A stretch of 64,000 bases of DNA from positions 248,001 through 312,000 of the forward strand of contig CAVTJP010000005.1 of the NCBI GenBank assembly GCA_963735085.1, in the 5' to 3' direction. This document shows positions 17,034-24,101 of this stretch, in pieces. Source of the stretch: DATJGR01 sp963735085 (GTDB lineage Bacteria > Pseudomonadota > Gammaproteobacteria > Pseudomonadales > Azotimanducaceae). Positions within the stretch are counted from its first letter, which is position 1. Every line of letters starts with the position of its first letter. The notes below the pieces were generated by a model. The model had not been told where the DNA came from and ran no database searches. It was given only the letters and a program-made list of their open reading frames with translations. A program made the position numbers and the translations under genes.

Positions 17034-17456
17034 TCAGGTCGGCTCGACCCGTTGGGCGAGTTGTTGGCAGAAGGAGAGCAGGTCATCAAGGTCGCTGGAA
17101 GCAAGGGCGAAGATCCGATCGAAGTCCAACACGCCGTACTGATGGGCGATGAGATTGCGTAGACCGGCGGCGGCGCGAAGCCGCACTGCGAGGTCACGAT
17201 CGAGAACGTGCCGATCGGCCAACACGGTGAACGCCTCGCCGTAGCTCTGCGGGACTCCCCAGCCCTCGTCAGCCAGCCAGTGGGTGGCAAGCGCTATGGA
17301 TTCCTGGAGGGCGAGGAACAGGTTCAGCGTCACGACCTCGCGAGCGGTTCGATCCGAGCGGAACCTCTCCGCCGAGGCGGGGAGCACCTCGCGAATGCGT
17401 GCGACCGCGTCGCGGATCGCGGCGAGCTTGTTGGCGAGGACGGCCTTATCGACCAC
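17034..17456 (-). CDS. hepT: HepT-like ribonuclease toxin (DUF86)
   Basis: A 140-residue helical HEPN protein. The RNase motif R-x4-H-x-Y is complete as RNLIAHQY, followed by GVLDFDRIFALASSDLDDLL. In the MntA-HepT system the antitoxin MntA adds AMP to the Tyr of this motif and silences the RNase. The start is the GTG at 17456 (VVDKAVLANK), which overlaps the end of mntA by 11 bases, giving translational coupling. The N-terminal residues of a longer reading (RNSPRAARWRR) are frameshifted mntA sequence. Confidence 0.87.
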   Translation of the reverse strand: MVDKAVLANKLAAIRDAVARIREVLPASAERFRSDRTAREVVTLNLFLALQESIALATHWLADEGWGVPQSYGEAFTVLADRHVLDRDLAVRLRAAAGLRNLIAHQYGVLDFDRIFALASSDLDDLLSFCQQLAQRVEPT

Positions 17457-17838
17457 GAGCAGCCGCCGCCAGCGCGCCGCGCGTGGCGAGTTCCTCAAGC
17501 GGTCGGAAGTCCAGGTATTCGAGGATTGCGCGAGTCTTGCGCTCGACGAGCGCTCGATGGCCCTTGTCGACGATCACGCGTCCGTCACGAAAAACCCGAT
17601 AGGCAACGGCCGGAGGCGCTTCGTCGAGCAGCAGCAAGTCGACGGGACGGCCCGCGGCTCGCTCCAGCAGCGAGACGAGGTCGCCCAGCTGCAGGGCGTC
17701 GAGCTGAGTTCCCGGCTTGAACCCGACTGCAACGTCAAGATCGCTGCCGGCGTGCGCGGATCCCCGCGCGCTCGAGCCGAACAGCACGGCATAGTCGATA
17801 CGCGCGTCCTGAGCGAGAACCTGGGCTAATGCTTCCAT
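17446..17838 (-). CDS. mntA: MntA-like nucleotidyltransferase antitoxin
   Basis: A 130-residue minimal nucleotidyltransferase. The catalytic GSX10DXD motif reads GSSARGSAHAGSDLD, preceded by YAVLF, and the third acidic strand is visible as VDLLLLDE. In characterised systems MntA AMPylates the HepT tyrosine. The start is the ATG at 17838 (MEALAQVLAQDARID). It is upstream of and overlaps hepT, the standard order. Together with higBA it makes two toxin-antitoxin pairs in tandem on one strand. Confidence 0.87.
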   Translation of the reverse strand: MEALAQVLAQDARIDYAVLFGSSARGSAHAGSDLDVAVGFKPGTQLDALQLGDLVSLLERAAGRPVDLLLLDEAPPAVAYRVFRDGRVIVDKGHRALVERKTRAILEYLDFRPLEELATRGALAAAARGR

Positions 17839-17938
17839 CGGGTCAACATAGCATGCTTGCAACGCGCCCGGGTGCTGGAGCCATGAGGAGGTTTCATACG
17901 CGTCGCTATCGAGCGGGACGCCGAGATCCAAGGCACGG

Positions 17939-18056
17939 CATGCCCGCCGAGCAGTTCTACGTGCTGCTTCCGGACGACGTCACCTATCACAACGATCCGG
18001 AGCGTTCGCTCGCCGCGTACGCGCCCGCCTGCTACTTCGCGTTCCCGAATCAGAAT
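17939..18056 (+). pseudogene. fragment of an N-acyl-D-amino-acid deacylase gene
   Basis: The frame reads MPAEQFYVLLPDDVTYHND, PERSLAAYAP, then ACYFAFPNQN. This matches residues around MPAEQLYVLLPDDVTYHND and ACYFAFLNQNQN of the deacylase at 14552-16237, but lacks about 22 residues between the two blocks. Differences are mostly at third positions, so it comes from a diverged paralogue rather than a very recent copy. It is fused in frame to the DUF1993 remnant that follows. Confidence 0.82.
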
Positions 18057-18465
18057 CCGCGCAAGTTCGACCCGAACAACTATCTCGCGATGCGCCTTAC
18101 GCCCGACATGCTGCCGTTCGCCCGGCAGATCCAAATTTCGGATCACGTGAAAAGCTGTGCGGCGCGCCTCGCCGGGATGGAACCGCCGAAGTGGGCGGAC
18201 GAAGAAAACGCTCGACGAGCTGCGCACACGAATTCGCAAAGCGATCGAGTACGCACAGTCGTTCCCGGCCGCGAAGATCGACGGTTCGGAACCGCGCGAG
18301 ATCGAGCTGCCGGTCGGCCCAAACCGGACGATGAAATTTCCAGGAGAGACGTTCTTAAAGAGTTTCTCGCTGCCGAACTTCTATTTCCACGTGACGATAA
18401 CCTACGCGCTGCTGCGGCAGGGCGGCGTCGATCTCGGCAAGATGGACTACCTCGGCGCGCCCTGA
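18057..18465 (+). pseudogene. DUF1993 family protein, 5'-truncated and frameshifted
   Basis: Remnant of a DUF1993 gene (small helical protein of unknown role, usually about 170 residues). The segment RKFDPNNYLAMRLTPDMLPFA, then RQIQISDHVKSCAARLAG and MEPPKWADEE, is in one frame. The homology continues one frame over as TLDELRTRIRKAIEYAQSF through LPNFYFHVTITYALLRQGG, ending DYLGAP at the stop. An extra A in the AAAA run at about 18205-18208 accounts for the shift. The first 40 or so residues are missing and replaced by the deacylase fragment. Confidence 0.82.
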
Positions 18466-18501
18466 CCAAGTGCCTGGCGAGTCATCAGATAGAAGGAGTC
18501 A

Positions 18502-18685
18502 GCAAGGCGTTCTATCCGAAGTGGAATCCGGACGCGATAATCGTGGCCGACAAAATGATTCGTCCGGGCGGGCGGGACGTGGAGCGCTATGGCGAAGCCG
18601 TGCGCGCGAAGTCCGGCATGACCGGCGTGCTTTGCCCATCGGTTCAGGCATCGAAGTGAGTCGCTGGGAGGGGTTGAGGCGGTGA
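18502..18685 (+). pseudogene. C-terminal remnant of an O-methyltransferase gene
   Basis: KAFYPKWNPDAIIVADKMI, then RPGGRDVERYGEAVRAKSGM, resembles the C-terminal sheet of caffeoyl-CoA-type SAM-dependent O-methyltransferases (the family pattern is ...G-ADN-hh-P...Y..AVRAKPGM.SVLLPhGSGIE-h-R). The match continues one frame over as LPIGSGIEVSRWEGLRR to the TGA at 18683-18685, because of one extra base in the CTTTG run near 18631-18634. Only about the last 60 residues remain, and the SAM-binding half is gone. Confidence 0.62.
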
Positions 18686-18849
18686 ATCGCCCGAACGAGC
18701 GTGATTGACCGACTGGCTAATTGCCAGTCGCCGTCTCGCACGTGCTACAAAGGGCCATCATTCTATGTCGCAACCTATCGCGTGATTCGCCGGATAGGAC
18801 GCATGCGTTGCACCCGCCTCGGCGATCTCGAAATCACGGAGCGCTGACG

Positions 18850-19773
18850 ATGCGCCTAGACGAATACGCCACTGCATTCGCGAAGCTGCGCGTCAACACC
18901 GCCCGATCCAGTAGTCCACACAAGCCGTGCATGCTGCTCGCGATGCTCGATCTGGCCGAAGCCGGCACGCTAGCGACGAACGAGATCCATTATCTACCGA
19001 ATCTGCTCGAGCGCTACGACGCCTACTTCGACATCGTGCGTAGCGCGACGGATCACGCGAATCCCTATTTCCCGTTCTTTCATCTACGTGGCGACAACTT
19101 CTGGCACCTGATTCCGGTCACCGGGCGAGAATCGCAACTAGCCGTGATGCACACAGCGCGGAGTCATGCGGACATTCAGGAGAACATCGATCACGTCGAA
19201 CTGGATGCCGACCTCTACCGCTACGTGTGCGACCCCTCGGCGCGTGCCGCGCTGCGTAGTGCCTTGATCGAGCGCTGGTTCGCCGACAAAGCACCAGAGC
19301 TGAATCGCGCGTTGGCCTTGCGTTCCGAGGAGGACGCCTACGAACTCACTCTGCGCGAAGGTACGCCGTCGCCGTACGCCGTCACCCAACGCGTAGGTCA
19401 GGCCGCGTTCCGCAACGTCGTGTTGCAAGCCTATGACTACCGTTGCGCCGCAACCGGCTGGCGATTGATCGTGCCAGGTGCCTGGGGATTGATCGACGCG
19501 GCGCACCTGATTCCCTATGCCGAGACTCAGAACAACGACCCGCGCAATGGCATGGCGCTGACGCCGACCTTCCACCGCGCGCTCGATCAGAACCTGATTG
19601 CACCGGGGCCCGATCTGAGGTGGCACGTATCTCGAGTAATCGAGCCGCGCATTCCCGACAACCGGCCGCTGGTCGAACTGGATGGGAAGGAAGTCATCTT
19701 TTATGGAGAGCCGAAGTATCGGCCATCAGCAAAGAGCCTGGAGTGGCGCATGCAGAATCTGAGGGCGGGCTGA
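18850..19773 (+). CDS. HNH endonuclease, predicted restriction enzyme
   Basis: A 307-residue protein with a C-terminal HNH nuclease domain. The domain runs FRNVVLQAYDYRCAATGWRL, then IDAAHLIPYAETQNNDPRNG, then MALTPTFHRALDQNLIAP, giving the H...N...H metal site. The N-terminal half (KLRVNTARSSSPHKPCMLLA, HANPYFPFFHLRGDNFWHL) is typical of COG3440-like predicted restriction endonucleases and probably recognises modified or specific DNA. The start is the ATG at 18850 with GGAG 9 bases upstream. No methyltransferase partner is present. Its position next to two toxin-antitoxin pairs suggests a small defence cluster. Confidence 0.8.
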   Translation: MRLDEYATAFAKLRVNTARSSSPHKPCMLLAMLDLAEAGTLATNEIHYLPNLLERYDAYFDIVRSATDHANPYFPFFHLRGDNFWHLIPVTGRESQLAVMHTARSHADIQENIDHVELDADLYRYVCDPSARAALRSALIERWFADKAPELNRALALRSEEDAYELTLREGTPSPYAVTQRVGQAAFRNVVLQAYDYRCAATGWRLIVPGAWGLIDAAHLIPYAETQNNDPRNGMALTPTFHRALDQNLIAPGPDLRWHVSRVIEPRIPDNRPLVELDGKEVIFYGEPKYRPSAKSLEWRMQNLRAG

Positions 19774-19827
19774 AGTGGCTACGACACGCTAGTGCGCTGC
19801 CTCGCTGGTTCTCGTCATCCCCTTAAA

Positions 19828-19849
19828 ATAAACCGACCAGTCGGTTTAT
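19828..19849. promoter_or_regulatory. palindromic TetR-type operator overlapping promoter
   Basis: Bases 19828-19837 (ATAAACCGAC) and 19840-19849 (GTCGGTTTAT) are perfect 10-bp inverted repeats around a CA centre, a size and layout typical of TetR-family operators. A -10-like TATACT (19847-19852) overlaps the right arm, with TTAAAA (19823-19828) 18 bases upstream as a weak -35. It sits 33 bases before the Rieske oxygenase ATG, and that gene's downstream partner encodes a TetR regulator, so autoregulation of the pair is likely. Confidence 0.72.
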
Positions 19850-19882
19850 ACTGACGCCGAACTATTTGCCGGGAGAGATCCG

Positions 19883-20827
19883 ATGATTCCAAATCGCTGG
19901 TATCCAGTGCTCGAGAGCGCAAAACTCGGTAAGCGGCCCGCGACGGTTGCGCGTTTCGACGCGAGCTACGTGCTGTGGCGCGACGCCGACGGCATTGCAC
20001 ATATGTTCGGCGCGCACTGTCCGCATCGCGGCGCGCACCTCGGCCAGGGCAAAGTGATCGACGGCGCGCTGGCGTGTCCGTGGCACGGCTTTCAGTTCGA
20101 TGCGGACGGCTGCTGCCGGGCCGCACCGTGCGAGGGACAGGACGGCAGGATCCCGGCCCAACTGCGCACCCATCCGCTGCCGGTCCGCGAGGCGCACGGC
20201 TTGATCTGGGCCTGGCGCGGCGATGAGCGCGAGCACTACCCGGAAATCGCATTCTTCGACGACGTGACGCTCGAACCGGCGCGCAGCGCCGAGGCGTCGT
20301 ACGTGCTGCCATATCACTACACGCGCATGGTCGAAACCAATCTCGACATTCACCACACGCCATTCGTGCACGGCTCCGTCTTCCCGGGGCTGGGTCACGA
20401 AGTACACGACTACAGCGCGCACCTCGAAGGCGATCGCATCAAAACGCGCGGTGTGTTCGCGTTTCGGTGGTCGAAAAAAGGGCTGGCGTTTCGCGCCGAT
20501 GCGATCCTGCCGAACCTCGGCATGATCGAACTGAGCGACAAACTGCGGCTGCTGGTCGCCGCGACCCCGGTCGATGCGACCCACTCGTGGGTGTGGTTCC
20601 GTTACTACCAGGACTATTCCAACCTGCCAGGCATCCGCTGGCTGATTGCGTGGCTTTCGGTGCAGTCCGAGTTGCGCGTAGTGCAGAAACAGGATTGGCG
20701 GGTCTTTTCGAAGATGACGCCGGGGACGGTCGATGACGTCGACTACCACCTGGTGCACGCCGACCTCGGCATCGCGTTGTATCTGAAGCGCCGCCGCGAA
20801 CTGCTGCAGGAAGGCGCCGTTGGCTAA
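19883..20827 (+). CDS. Rieske-type aromatic/steroid ring-hydroxylating oxygenase, alpha subunit
   Basis: A 314-residue oxygenase. The Rieske [2Fe-2S] ligands are in CPHRGAHLGQGK and CPWHGFQFD (residues about 50-72), and the mononuclear iron site in ETNLDIHHTPFVHG. It resembles VanA- and Kshlike single-component-terminal oxygenases that hydroxylate or O-demethylate aromatic or steroid substrates using electrons from a separate reductase, none of which is encoded nearby. A GGGAGAG Shine-Dalgarno precedes the ATG. Expression is probably controlled by the operator at 19828 and the overlapping tetR-like gene. Confidence 0.9.
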   Translation: MIPNRWYPVLESAKLGKRPATVARFDASYVLWRDADGIAHMFGAHCPHRGAHLGQGKVIDGALACPWHGFQFDADGCCRAAPCEGQDGRIPAQLRTHPLPVREAHGLIWAWRGDEREHYPEIAFFDDVTLEPARSAEASYVLPYHYTRMVETNLDIHHTPFVHGSVFPGLGHEVHDYSAHLEGDRIKTRGVFAFRWSKKGLAFRADAILPNLGMIELSDKLRLLVAATPVDATHSWVWFRYYQDYSNLPGIRWLIAWLSVQSELRVVQKQDWRVFSKMTPGTVDDVDYHLVHADLGIALYLKRRRELLQEGAVG

Positions 20828-21395
20828 GCACCAGAGCGCCGCGCACCGGCGTGAACAGATTCTGACCGCCGCGCTCGCGTGCTTCGCGCGCCAGGGCTAT
20901 TTTCAGACGCGAATGGACGACATCGTGCGCGAGAGCGGGCTTAGCAAAGGCGCGCTGTACCATCATTTCGCCAGCAAGGAAGAGGTCTTCCTGGGTCTGT
21001 TCGACGAATTCGAGCGCGCGATCTGGACGGGCTGGCAGGTGGCGGCGGAGTTACCCGCACGCGAAGCGATCGCGCAGCAGGGCGATATCGTGTTGCAACA
21101 GGTGTTGGGCGTCCCGGGTGTGATCGATGCGTGGATCGAATTTCTCGGTCACGCCCAGTCCCGCCAGCGGTTCGCCAACATCTACACTCAGTCGCGCGCA
21201 CAGCTCGCCAGGACGATCCGGGCAGGCATTCGCGCCGGTCAATTCGCACACTGCAACGCACCGGCGCTGGCGGCTACCCTCACCGCGATCATCGAGGGGC
21301 TGATCCTGCAGGCGCTGGCCGATCGTGCATTCGACGCGCGCCGGCACTGGCGCTCGGCATGGCGGCTGTTGCTGGAAGGGGTTGGGGCGCAATGA
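20820..21395 (+). CDS. TetR/AcrR family transcriptional regulator
   Basis: A 191-residue TetR repressor. The N-terminal helix-turn-helix is clear: RREQILTAALACFARQGYF then MDDIVRESGLSKGALYHHF, with SKEEVF after. The C-terminal helical domain binds an unknown ligand. It begins with a TTG at 20820 that overlaps the Rieske gene stop by 8 bases, so it is translated from the same mRNA. The likely target is the palindrome at 19828-19849, giving negative feedback relieved by the oxygenase substrate. Confidence 0.9.
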   Translation: MAKHQSAAHRREQILTAALACFARQGYFQTRMDDIVRESGLSKGALYHHFASKEEVFLGLFDEFERAIWTGWQVAAELPAREAIAQQGDIVLQQVLGVPGVIDAWIEFLGHAQSRQRFANIYTQSRAQLARTIRAGIRAGQFAHCNAPALAATLTAIIEGLILQALADRAFDARRHWRSAWRLLLEGVGAQ

Positions 21396-21459
21396 CGATC
21401 GCCCTATGAGCCCCGGCCCCAATCACCTCCGCAGCAGCTTGCTGGCCGAGACCGGCGTT

Positions 21460-22254
21460 CTACACCGGCAACCCGGTCACATGCGTCGAATTCACCGTGA
21501 TCGAATGACCGCCCGGCTCGGTCACCGTAAACGACCGGTGAATGTCACCGTCTTCGATTGCCGACGGCGCGAGTCCATCCGTAGTCAGCATCGCGTGGGT
21601 TGCGTCGATGTCGTCCACCATCAGATCGAACGGCGCCTCGCGCCCCTGCGCAGGCTTGTCGGCAGGCAGGATGATCAGATGCGTGCCGCCGCGAAGCTCG
21701 AATATCGAAACGCGATCGAAGTTCCCGACCAGCCGCAGGCCGAGCTTCGCGAAGAACGAGGCACTCGCCGCGACATCCGAAACGCCGAGTGACACGTGAC
21801 CAATCCACATCGGCGGACGTTCATCCTTCGATTCGCCCGGCTTGCGCATCCAGCGGCTGCCGCTCGCCACGTCCTGCACCGGCTCGCCGGCCTTCTGCCA
21901 ACCGTTGAACCCGGCCTCGAGATGCGCGACGTCCGGATAGCCCATATCCAGAAGTGCCTTCGCCGCGAATGCCGAACGGCCGCCACCCGCGCAGAACACG
22001 ACGATGCGTTTGTTTTCGTTGAAATGGTCGCGATAGTACGGGCTCGCGGGATCGGCCCAGAACTCGAGCATGCCGCGCGGTGCGTGCACCGCATTCGGAA
22101 TGGTGCCGAGATCGATGGTTTCCTGGATCTCGCGGATGTCGACGAGCAGCACGTCGTCCCGATTGGCGATCTCATCTTTCAACGCGTCGATCGAGAGATT
22201 GTCGAGTTTCGATTTCAGCGCTTCGACGGCAGCAAATATCGGTTGAATGGCCAT
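21460..22254 (-). CDS. rhodanese-VOC (glyoxalase-like) fusion protein
   Basis: A 264-residue two-domain protein. Residues about 20-130 form a rhodanese domain (VLLVDIREIQETIDLGTIPNA, then VVFCAGGGRSAFAAKALLDMG) with the active-site Cys and a complete six-residue loop, so it may move persulfide sulfur. Residues about 150-264 form a vicinal-oxygen-chelate domain (WIGHVSLGVSDVAASASFFA then FDLMVDDIDATHAML and VTEPGGHSITVNS). The start is the ATG at 22254 (MAIQPIFAAVEALKSK). Each half is common alone, but the fusion is uncommon to my knowledge. It is downstream of and convergent with the tetR gene. Confidence 0.85.
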   Translation of the reverse strand: MAIQPIFAAVEALKSKLDNLSIDALKDEIANRDDVLLVDIREIQETIDLGTIPNAVHAPRGMLEFWADPASPYYRDHFNENKRIVVFCAGGGRSAFAAKALLDMGYPDVAHLEAGFNGWQKAGEPVQDVASGSRWMRKPGESKDERPPMWIGHVSLGVSDVAASASFFAKLGLRLVGNFDRVSIFELRGGTHLIILPADKPAQGREAPFDLMVDDIDATHAMLTTDGLAPSAIEDGDIHRSFTVTEPGGHSITVNSTHVTGLPV

Positions 22255-22343
22255 AACGTCGTTGCTTCGTATGGGTTTGGGCAAACCGTACGCCGTGTGC
22301 CGACGCCCGGCAAGCGACCTGGCCGGGCTCACCGCAACGACAC

Positions 22344-22385
22344 TATCGCGGTGGCGCTATCGCGGTGGCGCTATCGCGGTGGCGC
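22344..22385. repeat. three tandem 14-bp repeats
   Basis: CTATCGCGGTGGCG is repeated three times without mismatch at 22344-22357, 22358-22371 and 22372-22385. On the minus strand the TAG stop of the tannase-family gene falls in the third copy (22371-22373), so repeat expansion may have set the 3' end of that gene. Confidence 0.9.
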
Positions 22386-23960
22386 GGCGCAAGAAAAGCT
22401 GTCTGCAAGATCGACGCTGCCGGCACCGTCATACACGGCGATCTGTGGATATGGGCACAGCGGCCGCGTGCGCACCACGCCCGCCCCGTTCCGGCGCGAC
22501 ACGATGATCCGCGCCGGCGGCCTGCCCGTCATCACCCATCCGTCGAGCGCCTGCAGTGCATCGAAACGGTTCGGCCCGGTGCCGCCTCCGCATTGGCCCA
22601 TGCCGGGCACCATGAACAACCGGTAGTAGCGGTCGAGATTGGCATCGTCCACCGTCGTGCGCACGCGCTCGTAGTAGTTGATGCTGTTCAACGGCGAAAC
22701 GACGGGGTCGGCCCAGCCGTGATACTGCAGCAACTTGCCGCCGTGATCGAAGTACGGCGTCAGATTTGGATTGATGGCATCCAACGTGTCGCCTACTTCT
22801 ACTTCCGCTTTCGTCATGTCGCGCGTGATATCGAATTTCCGATAGTCCCAGTTCTTTCTCTTGAAGACGATGAATGCGAAAAAGCCGGTCGCGAGAGGCG
22901 ACGGTTGCGCCCGCATCGCGCTGTTGGCGCGAGCCCACCCGAGTTCGCTGCCCGGCGACAGGCCCGGAAATAGCCACACTTGCGTCAACGGATTGATCAG
23001 CGGTCGATACAGCAACTGCGCACTGGCGACTTGCGCCGGCGTCAAGCAACTCGGGGCATCGGCATCTGCACAACGCAATGCGCCCGGATCGAAGCGGCAG
23101 CCCAATGGATCCTCAATCATGGCGTCTTTCACGCCGTCCAGTACGTCGCACTCATCGAGCACGGCGCGATGCAGCATCGGCAACTTTTCCGGAGGAATGA
23201 GACGACCCGGCGCTTTGTCGATCACCTGCGCATCGACGACGTGCTTGGCTTGCAGTCGCGACATGTAATTCGCGGGGGCACCCGCGACGATGCCGTCGAA
23301 ATCCGTTGGGAACCGCTGTGCCGCCATCAAGCCCTGACGGCCACCCGTCCCACAGCCATTCCAATAGGCGTGACGCGGCGGACTGCCATAGAACGCGACC
23401 GTAAGCGCCCTCGCCTTGGCGGCGAGTTCGTGCACTGCGCGATAGCCGAAATCGATGATCCGCTGCGGGTGATTCAATGCGAAGCTCGCATCATACGGCG
23501 CGCCCTTGTGCCCGGTATCGGTGCCCGCCGCGACATAACCCGCAGCAAGTTCGCTCGCCATCGAGGCGAGCGGAATCTCGCCGCCATAGTCATCGTTACC
23601 TGCCGCCGCGAGCTTGCCGTTCCAACCCTGCACCGGCAGCCACACTTCGAAACCGATGTCGGAGTCCGGCGCCGGCGTGACCTTGCCCACCACGCGGCAG
23701 AACGCCGGCAACGTTGCGAACGGTGATGACTCGGCCGGCGCGGCGTCGGACTTTGCCGCTTGGGGCGTCGCCGGCAATTGGACCGAACCGGGTGTGAATT
23801 GACCGGCCGCAACGCGCCGCGCAAGCGTGATCTGCGTATTCTTCAGATCGAGCGTAGCCAGACTCTCACACGAACCGGCCCGCGCCACGCCAGCAGCCGC
23901 CACGCATGCGACCAGACCGAAGGCAACGAAACCCTCGCGTATGAAAGTTCGCTGCGTCAT
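22371..23960 (-). CDS. tannase/feruloyl esterase family protein lacking catalytic Ser and His
   Basis: A 529-residue exported protein of the tannase/FaeB family, with a signal peptide (MTQRTFIREGFVAFGLVACV, then AAAGVARA). Active members use a CS-D-HC arrangement: Ser in GCSTGGRQ, Asp, and His in MGHC, with the two Cys bridged. Here the first motif reads YWNGCGTGGRQGLM, with Gly encoded by GGG at 23349-23351. The last reads FMVPGMGQCGGG, with Gln encoded by CAA at 22593-22595. The Asp (YHGWADPVVSP) and both cysteines remain. The frame is intact over full length, which fits a conserved pseudoenzyme better than decay. An alternative ATG lies at 23966. It is divergent from the beta-lactamase-fold gene at 24102. 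Confidence 0.85.
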   Translation of the reverse strand: MTQRTFIREGFVAFGLVACVAAAGVARAGSCESLATLDLKNTQITLARRVAAGQFTPGSVQLPATPQAAKSDAAPAESSPFATLPAFCRVVGKVTPAPDSDIGFEVWLPVQGWNGKLAAAGNDDYGGEIPLASMASELAAGYVAAGTDTGHKGAPYDASFALNHPQRIIDFGYRAVHELAAKARALTVAFYGSPPRHAYWNGCGTGGRQGLMAAQRFPTDFDGIVAGAPANYMSRLQAKHVVDAQVIDKAPGRLIPPEKLPMLHRAVLDECDVLDGVKDAMIEDPLGCRFDPGALRCADADAPSCLTPAQVASAQLLYRPLINPLTQVWLFPGLSPGSELGWARANSAMRAQPSPLATGFFAFIVFKRKNWDYRKFDITRDMTKAEVEVGDTLDAINPNLTPYFDHGGKLLQYHGWADPVVSPLNSINYYERVRTTVDDANLDRYYRLFMVPGMGQCGGGTGPNRFDALQALDGWVMTGRPPARIIVSRRNGAGVVRTRPLCPYPQIAVYDGAGSVDLADSFSCAAPPR

Positions 23961-24101
23961 AGGCATCCGCTCGTACGTCGTATCGATCGCTGAGAAACGG
24001 CGAGATTGCCACACGAATGCCCGTGATGCGCCTGCGCGCACACGATAAGCTCGACATCGTTCGCCTCCCAACCGAAATCACGACGCAACGGGACAAATCC
24101 G

